Below, one piece after another: positions 41,571 through 49,230 of a DNA stretch of 64,000 nucleotides; within the stretch, counting starts at the first letter, position 1; the number at the start of each line of letters is the position of its first letter. The notes under the pieces are model-generated. The model saw only the letters and a program-made list of their open reading frames with translations, ran no database searches and was not told the origin of the DNA. The stretch lies in NCBI GenBank assembly GCA_002412715.1, contig DHVP01000048.1, positions 72,146 through 136,145 of the forward strand, in the 5' to 3' direction. The position numbers were made by a program, and so were the translations under genes. The stretch is from Deltaproteobacteria bacterium UBA5205 (lineage in GTDB: Bacteria; Desulfobacterota; Syntrophorhabdia; Syntrophorhabdales; Syntrophorhabdaceae).

Positions 41571-42810
41571 CTGTCTCCTCCTTCCTCACAAAAGACATCA
41601 GTACCGCGGAAACCACTGCCAGCCCGATCGCCGTCACGAAAGGGATGAAAAATGAGCCTGTCGCATCCCGGACGCTGCCGCCGAACCAGTGGGCAGCTAT
41701 GGCGCCGAATGCGTAAAACGGGGTGAATGCCCCGATCACCGTTCCCAGTATCTCTTTTCTGAAGTAATCCCCGCCGCAGGCACCATAGAGAGGGAATGTC
41801 GCGCCGTAGAATATGCCCAGGAGGAAGATGCCGGTATTAAGCATGACGGCGTTATGCCCGGAAAGGACTATCCAGACGATTGTCGCTGCAACGAAGATAT
41901 TGGAGAGCACTATGGTTTTCTTTCGCCCCAGGTGGTCGGACAAAAGAGGTATCGTGAGGACCCCGGCCACCTGCCCCATTCCATGCATCGTTGCAAGCAA
42001 TGAGGCCCGATCGTAGGCAAAACCCAGTTCGTATCGCGCGTAATCCACCATGAAAGTTGTGATCATATAAAGAGTGGCACCGATTGAAAAATAGGAACCG
42101 GCGATCATCCAGAACCGTCTCGCCGAAAGGATCTCGCCATAGCAGGAGCCTTGTTTCGCCGGGGGCGCGGCCGCGGCGGAATCGCCGCCCTTTGTGCCCC
42201 AGGGAAGACTCCCTGTATCCTCCGGTTTGCTCCTGAGAACGACCGCGTTGATCACGATCATGACAAGGGCGGCCAGGCCGAGAATGTACCAGCAATACCG
42301 CCAGTTCCAATGCGCGACGATGATGGGGTAGAGTCGCCCCATCGATGCAAAGCCGAGACCGAACCCTGCCGAAAGTATGCCGAGGGCCATCCCCCTCTTA
42401 TTGACGGCAAACCATCTCTGTACCAGGGTGATGATGGGCGTCCACATTGCGGCCGCCCCGATGCCGACGAAGCAGAATGTGAAGGCCGCCTGCCAGAATC
42501 CCTGGGCCATTCCCATAAAGAAAGTTCCCACCCCCAGGACCACCCCGAAGACCGGGATTACAACGCGGGCCCCCAGACGGTCCGTAAAATACCCCACAAA
42601 AGGCGAAAAAACGATGTACGCATAGAAATAGGCATTGAAGATCTCTCCGCCTTCCTTCCTCGTGATCCCCATGGTCCGTATCATCTCGGGCAGGATAACA
42701 CCGTAACCCAGGCGTATGCCGTAATTGATGAAAAGGTTTACGAAACATACGGCCAGGATGATCCACGCCCAGTGAAACGTTCGCGACTTCGTCGTTTCGG
42801 TACCTTCCAT
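41566..42810 (-). CDS. MFS transporter, oxalate/formate antiporter (OFA/MCT) type
   Basis: The 414-residue membrane protein has 12 helices. It starts WAWIILAVCFVNLFINYGIRLGYGVILPEM and has motif A-like GYFTDRLGARVVIP between helices 2 and 3 and DHLGRKKTIV between helices 8 and 9. The central loop carries a short alanine-rich stretch (GGDSAAAAPPAKQGS). Members of this group transport small mono- or dicarboxylates, so a formate, oxalate or aromatic acid substrate is plausible but unproven. The stop codon lies inside a palindromic repeat. Confidence 0.85.
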   Translation of the reverse strand: MEGTETTKSRTFHWAWIILAVCFVNLFINYGIRLGYGVILPEMIRTMGITRKEGGEIFNAYFYAYIVFSPFVGYFTDRLGARVVIPVFGVVLGVGTFFMGMAQGFWQAAFTFCFVGIGAAAMWTPIITLVQRWFAVNKRGMALGILSAGFGLGFASMGRLYPIIVAHWNWRYCWYILGLAALVMIVINAVVLRSKPEDTGSLPWGTKGGDSAAAAPPAKQGSCYGEILSARRFWMIAGSYFSIGATLYMITTFMVDYARYELGFAYDRASLLATMHGMGQVAGVLTIPLLSDHLGRKKTIVLSNIFVAATIVWIVLSGHNAVMLNTGIFLLGIFYGATFPLYGACGGDYFRKEILGTVIGAFTPFYAFGAIAAHWFGGSVRDATGSFFIPFVTAIGLAVVSAVLMSFVRKEETV

Positions 42811-42969
42811 TATAACGCCCCCTGTCTATAAGGTTGTCCTGTACCACATTCTAGGATACGGATACAAGGATTGCAAGAATTGAAAAATCGCTGCGGCTGC
42901 CGGATGTGCCGGCTTTCCCTTTCCCGGGGGAACATGCTATAGTGACTAAAACACTATATGGAGGGCGCC

Positions 42970-43188
42970 ATGATAATCGGCGAGATACAAAAAATAGGTA
43001 CGGACAAGATCATCGTGACGGTCAAGGAGTTTAAGGGAAAGACCTATGTCGACGTGAGGAATTTCTTCGAGAACGAACAGGGCGAAATGGTGCCGACAAA
43101 GAAAGGCGTCTCCCTGACTCCGGAGAATCTTGACGAATTGATCCGACTCCTCGGCGAGGCAAAGAAACAGTTGCCCAAAGAGACGTGA
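42970..43188 (+). CDS. Small PC4/p15-like (YdbC-type) nucleic-acid-binding protein
   Basis: The 72-residue protein IIGEIQKIGTDKIIVTVKEF followed by FKGKTYVDVRNFFENEQGEMVPTKKGVSLTPENLDELIRLL has the PC4 pattern: two beta-hairpins and a C-terminal helix. Bacterial members bind single-stranded DNA. The ATG at 42970 follows GGAGG. Just upstream there is an inverted repeat ATAGTG-N7-CACTAT (around 42940-42958) over a TATAGT -10-like box, a candidate operator. It lies 62 nt upstream of rarA, a DNA-repair gene, so a shared role in replication-fork maintenance is plausible. Confidence 0.8.
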   Translation: MIIGEIQKIGTDKIIVTVKEFKGKTYVDVRNFFENEQGEMVPTKKGVSLTPENLDELIRLLGEAKKQLPKET

Positions 43189-43250
43189 GACGGGGCCGTT
43201 GATGCACCTCTTCTGAGGAGGCAAAACGGTCAGGAGGGCAGGGAAAATAC

Positions 43251-44558
43251 GTGGAGCTTTTTTCAGACGATACGGTTTTCAAGGGAAGGTCCCAGAAACC
43301 CCTTGCGGACAGGGTACGACCGAAATCGCTTGACGATGTCGTCGGTCAGGAGCATCTCCTCGGCGAGGGAAAGCTTCTCAGGGTGCTGATAGAACGGGGC
43401 GACGTACCCTCTTTCATATTCTGGGGCCCGAGCGGCGTCGGGAAAACAACGATTGGGTGGCTCATCGGCAGAATCATGAAGCTTCCCTACGTGTCCTTGT
43501 CCGCCGTATCCATCGGTATAAAAGAAGTGAAAGAGGTGATCCAGAAGGCAAGAAACCAGAGGATCATCCTTTTTATCGACGAATTTCACCGCTTCAACAA
43601 ACTCCAACAGGACACGTTCCTGCCCCACGTCGAGAACGGGACCATCATCCTTATAGGCGCCACCACCGAAAACCCCTCTTTCGAGATCATATCCCCCCTT
43701 CTCTCCCGTATGCGGGTCCTCACATTGAAACCCCTCGTCGCGGCCGATCTCGTCAAGATCCTCGATCGGGCCCTCAGGGAGGACGAAGAATTGAAGGCCG
43801 CGAAGATCTCCATCGATCCCGAAACGGTCGAAGAGATCGCCTACCTGGCCGACGGTGATGCGAGGCGCGCCCTTAACCTCCTTGAGGTATGCTTCACGAT
43901 GGTCAGAGAAGGCTCTTCGGGCAGTCCTGTCATCGATCACGAGACGGTCCAGGAGGCCTACCAGAAAAAGACAGCCCGCTATGACAAAACGGGGGAGATG
44001 CACTATGACCTCATCAGCGCACTCCACAAGAGCATGCGCGGTTCCGACGCCGACGCTTCCCTCTACTGGCTTGCCCGCATGATAGAGGGCGGCGAGGATC
44101 CCCTGTTCGTCATGCGCCGTCTTGTCCGCTTCGCCTCGGAGGACGTGGGCAATGCCGATCCCTACGCACTGACGCTTGCGATCAGTGCCACCGAAGCATT
44201 TAAATTCATCGGACCCCCCGAGGGCTACCTCGCACTTGCACAGGCGGTCACATACCTGTCGTTGTGCCAGAAGAGCAATGCCGTCTACAGGGCATACGGC
44301 GCCGCGTCCCGCGACGCCAGGGACCTTCCCGGATACCCCGTCCCCATGCATATCCGCAACGCCCCGACCAGGCTCATGAATGAGCTTGGCTACGGCGAAG
44401 GATATCTCTACCCCCACGACCACCCCGAGGCACTCGTCAAACAGACTTACTTCCCCGATGAACTCCTCGGCAAAGAATACTACCGCCCCACCGACAGAGG
44501 CGAAGAGCGCCGTCTCAAGGCCTTCATGGAAAAGGTACGGAACTACCATAAGAAATGA
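43251..44558 (+). CDS. rarA: Replication-associated recombination protein A (AAA+ ATPase)
   Basis: The 435-residue protein acts at stalled replication forks. It has Walker A GPSGVGKTT, Walker B ILFIDEFHRF, sensor-1 GATTENPSFEI, sensor-2-type ARRALNLLE, and the RarA C-terminal region SFYDLISALHKSMRGSDADASLYWLARM-like (here YDLISALHKSMRGSDADASL), ending with the conserved YPHDHPE. The start codon is GTG after AGGAGGG. The length is normal. Confidence 0.94.
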   Translation: MELFSDDTVFKGRSQKPLADRVRPKSLDDVVGQEHLLGEGKLLRVLIERGDVPSFIFWGPSGVGKTTIGWLIGRIMKLPYVSLSAVSIGIKEVKEVIQKARNQRIILFIDEFHRFNKLQQDTFLPHVENGTIILIGATTENPSFEIISPLLSRMRVLTLKPLVAADLVKILDRALREDEELKAAKISIDPETVEEIAYLADGDARRALNLLEVCFTMVREGSSGSPVIDHETVQEAYQKKTARYDKTGEMHYDLISALHKSMRGSDADASLYWLARMIEGGEDPLFVMRRLVRFASEDVGNADPYALTLAISATEAFKFIGPPEGYLALAQAVTYLSLCQKSNAVYRAYGAASRDARDLPGYPVPMHIRNAPTRLMNELGYGEGYLYPHDHPEALVKQTYFPDELLGKEYYRPTDRGEERRLKAFMEKVRNYHKK

Positions 44559-44587
44559 AGAGAGTATCCCTTCCACCCCTTCGTCGC

Positions 44588-44643
44588 TCCAGCGCAGGCT
44601 GGAATTACGGAAAACGTGAAACTGAAACCTGAAACTTGCAACC
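44588..44643. repeat. REP-like hairpin plus GAAACCTGAAAC repeat before thiL
   Basis: TCCAGC-GCAG-GCTGGA (44588-44603) is a perfect hairpin of the TCATTCCAGC type common as a REP element in Proteobacteria. It is followed by CGTGAAACTGAAACCTGAAAC (from 44615), the clearest copy of the GAAAC word repeat. Confidence 0.6.
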
Positions 44644-44677
44644 CTCTTTCCGCCTGGGTTATTATGTTCTTCCTGTT

Positions 44678-45643
44678 ATGGAGATATCGGAAAATAATTT
44701 CATCGCACTGGTTCGGAAATTCGCCGGAAAAAGTAATAGTATCGTCAGAGGCATTGGTGACGACGGCGCGGTCGCCGGTCTTTCGGCCGGTCAGTACGTC
44801 TTCGTGCAGGATGCGATGGCCGAGCACGTACATTTCGAGTTCTCCTTTATGGATCCCTATTACGTAGGCAAGAAGGCCCTCTATTCCAACATCTCCGATG
44901 TACTTGCCATGGGTGCGCAGCCCGTCTACTACCTCGTGACCGCGGGTATACCGGCGAAACTGTCGTCCCGGGACATGGTAAAGATATACCGCGGCATGAA
45001 CCGGGCTGCCCGGGAATTCGGCGTTGCCCTTCTCGGCGGCGATACCGTGGCCACGGCGAGGGACTTCTTCATCGACATTTCGGTGATCGGAAAGCTGGCA
45101 TCGGACAAATACTTTGGCAGGGACAAGGCGCGATCGGGTGACCTGATCGCAGTCACCGGAAAGCTGGGGGAGGCCGCCCTGGGTCTTAAAGTACTCAAAG
45201 AAGGTGCGGCAACGAAAGGTATGAAAGGCTGCATCGACCGCTTCCTGAGTCCCAGGCCGCCCTATGAGCTGTGGAAGGAACTGGTGAAAAATGATATAAC
45301 AGATGTCATGATGGACATAAGCGATGGGCTCATCATGGACCTTTCGAGGATGATGGACGAAAGCAAAAAACAGGCCTGCGTGCACCTTGAGAAGGTTCCC
45401 ATGCCCGGCGCATTGCGAAAGAGCGGCCTTGAAGACCTTGCGTTTGCCGGCGGAGAGGACTATCAGCTGCTTTTTACCTTTCCACCGGACAAGCTGCCCG
45501 GGGTCGACGGCATGATACAAAGAGGTCACAAGATCACCATCATCGGCAAGGTAAGCTCCGGAAGGGGCGTCAGGGTCTTTCGAAACGGACTGGAAATCCA
45601 AACGCCGAAACAGGGCTATGATCATTTTGGGAGCGAAATTTGA
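44678..45643 (+). CDS. thiL: Thiamine-monophosphate kinase
   Basis: The enzyme phosphorylates thiamine monophosphate to thiamine pyrophosphate. The 321-residue PurM/ThiL-type protein has GIGDDGAVAG, then DAMAEHVHF (where the family has D-x-x-V-E-x-x-H-F), KALYSNISDVLAMGAQP, LGGDTVATARDFFIDI, MDISDGLIMDLSRM and AGGEDYQLLFT. The start at 44678 gives the usual length (MEISENNFIALVRKF); it has no good ribosome-binding site. A preceding frame runs into a repeat. It overlaps the next gene by 4 nt. Confidence 0.92.
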   Translation: MEISENNFIALVRKFAGKSNSIVRGIGDDGAVAGLSAGQYVFVQDAMAEHVHFEFSFMDPYYVGKKALYSNISDVLAMGAQPVYYLVTAGIPAKLSSRDMVKIYRGMNRAAREFGVALLGGDTVATARDFFIDISVIGKLASDKYFGRDKARSGDLIAVTGKLGEAALGLKVLKEGAATKGMKGCIDRFLSPRPPYELWKELVKNDITDVMMDISDGLIMDLSRMMDESKKQACVHLEKVPMPGALRKSGLEDLAFAGGEDYQLLFTFPPDKLPGVDGMIQRGHKITIIGKVSSGRGVRVFRNGLEIQTPKQGYDHFGSEI

Positions 45644-46599
45644 GCAAAACCACCTTCGTCAGAGACATCACCGGTAATCAGCATGAGGTCAACGATCTCT
45701 TTGTGGTTACGAAAAAAGGCACCTACACGGCCAAGAACAACACCAGGTACATGATGGTAGGGCTCAAAGACGCGACGGGGTCGATTGAAGGCAGGATATG
45801 GGAACGCGTCGACGAACTGGAAGGCCTCTTTGAGAAAGGCGACATAGTCTCCGTCAGGTCGAAGGCCCGGCTGTATCAGGACCGGCTGCAGCTGCATATC
45901 ACCGACATCAGGAAACTGGATGCCGATCTCGCCGTCTGCGACATAGCCCACTTCTATCCCTGCGGCGATAAAGAAGGGAGCCTCCTTCAGGAAGAGTATG
46001 CGGCAATCGTCAAGGAAATAAAGAATCCTCACCTCAAAGAACTTTTGAATACCTTCTCCGGTGACCGGCAGCTTCTGGACAGGTACTTTTCCTACCCGGC
46101 CTCCACGAGCGTACACCACGTCTGCATCGGCGGGCTGCTCGAGCACTCGCTCTCAGTGGCGAAGTTGGGCATCGCCGCCGCCTCTCTCATAGGAGGAGAC
46201 CGGGATATCATAGTCACCGGCTGTATTCTGCACGATATCGGAAAGGTCCACGAACTGGACATACTGAGAGGCTTTAAATTCACCGACCGCGGGAGACTCC
46301 TCGGCCACATCACACTGGGAGTGATGATCCTCGAAGATCTTATTCGACGCACCGACGGTTTCCCCCAGGACCTCACCGACATTCTCACACACATCGTAGT
46401 GAGCCATCACGGCCTGGAAGAATGGGGATCCCCCAAAAAACCGATGTTCCCGGAGGCAATCATCGTGCATCATCTGGACAATCTGGATTCCAAGGTGATG
46501 GGCGTCAGGGAACATATGAAAGACAACATGGCAGATGAACGCTGGAGCGACTACCATCGGCTATATGAAGCGAAATATTATAAAATCACATCAGAGTGA
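45640..46599 (+). CDS. OB-fold and HD-domain protein (YhaM-like 3'-5' exoribonuclease)
   Basis: The 319-residue protein starts with a TTG that overlaps the thiL stop, after a GGGAG site. Residues 15-100 form an OB-fold nucleic-acid-binding domain (DATGSIEGRIWERVDELEG). The HD domain lies at about 150-300, with HHVCIGGLLEHSLSVAKL, the HD pair in ILHDIGKVHEL and further metal ligands in LLGHITLGV and VSHHGLEEWGS. The layout and length match YhaM-family exonucleases. It lies between thiL and rsmE in a close plus-strand series, probably one operon. Confidence 0.9.
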   Translation: MSKTTFVRDITGNQHEVNDLFVVTKKGTYTAKNNTRYMMVGLKDATGSIEGRIWERVDELEGLFEKGDIVSVRSKARLYQDRLQLHITDIRKLDADLAVCDIAHFYPCGDKEGSLLQEEYAAIVKEIKNPHLKELLNTFSGDRQLLDRYFSYPASTSVHHVCIGGLLEHSLSVAKLGIAAASLIGGDRDIIVTGCILHDIGKVHELDILRGFKFTDRGRLLGHITLGVMILEDLIRRTDGFPQDLTDILTHIVVSHHGLEEWGSPKKPMFPEAIIVHHLDNLDSKVMGVREHMKDNMADERWSDYHRLYEAKYYKITSE

Positions 46600-46608
46600 C
46601 GAGTTATC

Positions 46609-47361
46609 ATGGAAATAAGACGAGTATTTGTCGACAAACTGAAGATCAAGAACGGCATGGTTCTCGTGGCGGGACCGATGCACAAATACATCGTAGGGGT
46701 TCTGAGAAAACATCCCGGGGACAGGATCGATCTCATCGACGGGAAGGGTTATCTCTACCGTGCGACCATCCAGAGCGTCAAGGGGAAAGAACTCTATCTT
46801 CAGGTAGTCGATGTCGTACATAAACCGCAGGAAAAAAGGCCCAAAGTCACCCTGTGCGTAAGCCCGATCAAGGGGCCCAGGATGGACTGGCTTGTAGAAA
46901 AAGCGACGGAGCTCGGGGCTGAGAAGATCGTGCCCACTGTATTCAAGAGGACTGTCGTGAAGTTCAATGACCACGGGGGAGAAAAGATCGAACGGTGGAG
47001 AAGGATTACCGTGGAGGCTTCGCGTCAATCGGGAAGATTCACGATTCCCGAGATAGCCGAGCCGACACCGCTCAGGGGCATCTGCCCCGTAATCGGGGAC
47101 GCGGACAAACGCGTGGTGCTCTACGAAAAGGAAAGACATACCACGCTTAAGGATGTCTTTGGCTTGAAGACGGGCGACGCCGCCTGCATCGTTATAGGGC
47201 CTGAAGGGGGTATTGAGGAGACCGAGGCCGAGTGGCTGAAGGAAAACGGCTTTGTCGCCTGTACCCTGGGAGAGAATATATTCCGGACCGAGACAACGCC
47301 GCTCATCATTCTGTCGGTAATCCTCTATGAATACGCCGGGGCGGCGGGCAGCGAACAGTGA
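46609..47361 (+). CDS. rsmE: 16S rRNA m3U1498 methyltransferase
   Basis: The 250-residue SPOUT-family enzyme methylates U1498 of 16S rRNA. It contains an N-terminal PUA-like domain (residues 1-70), then KGPRMDWLVEKATELGAEKIVP, RWRRITVEASRQSGR, and the SAM-binding knot GPEGGIEETEAEWL and LGENIFRTETTPLIIL near the C terminus. The length is normal. It starts 10 nt after the exonuclease-like gene, consistent with co-transcription. Confidence 0.95.
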   Translation: MEIRRVFVDKLKIKNGMVLVAGPMHKYIVGVLRKHPGDRIDLIDGKGYLYRATIQSVKGKELYLQVVDVVHKPQEKRPKVTLCVSPIKGPRMDWLVEKATELGAEKIVPTVFKRTVVKFNDHGGEKIERWRRITVEASRQSGRFTIPEIAEPTPLRGICPVIGDADKRVVLYEKERHTTLKDVFGLKTGDAACIVIGPEGGIEETEAEWLKENGFVACTLGENIFRTETTPLIILSVILYEYAGAAGSEQ

Positions 47362-47411
47362 CATCCAAACCGCGATCGTAGCCGCAAAAGCGAGACAAAG
47401 GAGACGGGTCT

Positions 47412-48047
47412 ATGGGCAGTAAGGGCAAGGCTGGCTGCGGATGCCTCCTGGGCATCCTCGTAACAATAATGATTCTGGCCGGCGTTCTCTTCCACCCCAT
47501 AAGCCTTAAATTCATGGCGAAACAGTTCCGGTACGAGGACAAGATAGTCCCGGCTGACGCCATTTTTGTCCCGAGATTTCCTGAGGACCGAAACGGGGAG
47601 CTTTACGTCCAGGCGTTCAGGGAATATTTTGACGGTAACGGCAAGGCCGTATATGTTGAAGACGACAAAGTGCTGGGGGTAGACATCGGCGATCTCCTTT
47701 CCCGCATGGCAAAGGAGCGGGGCATCAAGGAAGGGGTAATTAAACCCGTTCATCCCGGAAATGACAGGGGAAAAAGTACGACGGTGCTCAAAGAAAAGCT
47801 GAGGGCGACGGGCCTTAAAAAGGTTATCGTGATAGTACCCGGCTATGTCTCACGACGGTATCACTACATGTATGACTCATCCCGCCATGAAGGTGTCGTC
47901 CTTTACATGATCAAGCCCGTACAGGTTTCTTATTTTCGGCCCGACGGTTGGTGGCGCGACGATCTTTCGCGGTCTCTCATGGCACGCGAGTTTTATGCCT
48001 CTTTGGTGTACTACTACTCGCTCCTCCGAAAAGACACCGCAAAATAA
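47412..48047 (+). CDS. YdcF/SanA-like (DUF218) membrane-anchored protein
   Basis: The 211-residue protein has a single N-terminal membrane segment (LLGILVTIMILAGVLF). The remainder has a DUF218-like Rossmann pattern: ADAIFVPRF, then STTVLKEKLRATGLKKVIVIVPGYVSRRYHYM and SYFRPDGWWRDDLSRSLMAREFYASLVYYY, where the last strand is the usual W-W-x-end of ElyC/YdcF proteins. ElyC/SanA proteins take part in cell envelope integrity. The assignment is by pattern only; identity to known members looks low. RBS AAAGGAG precedes the ATG. Confidence 0.6.
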   Translation: MGSKGKAGCGCLLGILVTIMILAGVLFHPISLKFMAKQFRYEDKIVPADAIFVPRFPEDRNGELYVQAFREYFDGNGKAVYVEDDKVLGVDIGDLLSRMAKERGIKEGVIKPVHPGNDRGKSTTVLKEKLRATGLKKVIVIVPGYVSRRYHYMYDSSRHEGVVLYMIKPVQVSYFRPDGWWRDDLSRSLMAREFYASLVYYYSLLRKDTAK

Positions 48048-48127
48048 GCTTGAAACGAGATCACAGTCGATTTGACAAAATCACCTCTTTAAGGCAGGAT
48101 ACGCATCTATGACGTCGGAGTGTCTCG

Positions 48128-49177
48128 ATGGATGAAAAACGCGCTCTTATCGCCCTGTCGCAGGTCAAGGGCCTCAACCGCCTGGCAAAACGACGGATCT
48201 GCGATGCATATCCTGATGTAGACCGGCTGCTTCATCCGGATACGGGCGGCCGGCAGGCACCCGCCGGTATCGCGGCGCGCTTCGACGACTGGAAGGGGAT
48301 CGACAGGGACTTGCGCCTCCTCGAAAAGCTGAGCGCCCGGGTGATCACAATAAAAGACCGTGAATACCCGGAGCTCTTGCGGCACATACCCGACGCCCCG
48401 ATCGTCCTCTATGCACGGGGCCCGCTGCAATCCGGCACCATGGCCCTCGCCGTCGTGGGGTCCCGCAAGGCATCCCCGGAGGGCATGAATCTCGCCGGGA
48501 AGATAGCCGGGACGCTGTCCTTTGCCGGGATCACCATCGTCAGCGGCCTTGCCCGCGGCATCGACACCGCGGCCCATACACGCGCACTCGAAGGGGAGGG
48601 AAAGACGGCGGCCGTCCTGGGATGCGGAATAGACATCTGTTATCCCCCCGAAAACGAGACCCTTTTTGAAAAGATCGCGGAACAGGGCGTTATCCTTACA
48701 GAATACCTCCCCGGCGAGCAGCCCCTGCCCTATCATTTCCCCGAACGGAACCGGATCATAGCAGGGCTGGCACGAGGAGTCCTCGTGGTGGAAGCAACCG
48801 CCAGGAGCGGTTCGCTCATCACTTCCCGGCTGGCCCTCGAATACGGCAGGGACGTCATGGCCGTTCCCGGCAGCGTCTTGAGGACTGAGCACGCCGGCTC
48901 AAACAGGCTCATCAAGGAAGGGGCAAGGCTGATCGACTCGGTAGAGGACATCCTGACCACCTGCTTTACCGATGCACGCCTGCCTGCGCAAAAGCCCATG
49001 GAACTGGACAGCGGTGAAAACAAGGTTTATTCTCTGATAGGATTTGAAAAAGTACATGCAGATGAGGTAATAGAAAGAAGCGGTATGGATACAAAGGCAG
49101 TAATGGCCGCCCTCACCCGGCTGACCATGAAAAATGTCGTGGCGGAAATATCGGGAGGCTACTTCATACGAAGATAA
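48128..49177 (+). CDS. dprA: DNA processing protein DprA
   Basis: The protein loads RecA on incoming single-stranded DNA during transformation. The 349-residue chain has an N-terminal SAM/HhH-like domain (residues 1-75), the Rossmann core (VVGSRKASPEGMNLA, GLARGIDTAAHTRAL, GCGIDICYPPENETLF, FPERNRIIAGLARGVLVVEA and SGSLITSRLALEYGRDVMAVPG) and a C-terminal winged helix (residues 290-349). It is the usual length. It lies directly upstream of topA, the normal order in many bacteria (the dprA-topA-trmFO cluster). Confidence 0.95.
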   Translation: MDEKRALIALSQVKGLNRLAKRRICDAYPDVDRLLHPDTGGRQAPAGIAARFDDWKGIDRDLRLLEKLSARVITIKDREYPELLRHIPDAPIVLYARGPLQSGTMALAVVGSRKASPEGMNLAGKIAGTLSFAGITIVSGLARGIDTAAHTRALEGEGKTAAVLGCGIDICYPPENETLFEKIAEQGVILTEYLPGEQPLPYHFPERNRIIAGLARGVLVVEATARSGSLITSRLALEYGRDVMAVPGSVLRTEHAGSNRLIKEGARLIDSVEDILTTCFTDARLPAQKPMELDSGENKVYSLIGFEKVHADEVIERSGMDTKAVMAALTRLTMKNVVAEISGGYFIRR

Positions 49178-49230
49178 GTTCCACAAGCCCCTGGCCTTAA
49201 GAGGCCGGTTTCTGAATAAAGGAGAAATGG

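Noticed and set aside
43263..44576. A 437-codon open frame antisense to rarA
   Set aside because: It is the complement of a clear AAA+ gene; the long frame arises from high GC codon use, and it has no recognisable motifs.
44543..45625. A 360-codon open frame antisense to thiL
   Set aside because: It runs opposite a complete thiL gene and ends inside a REP-like repeat; it has no motif of its own.
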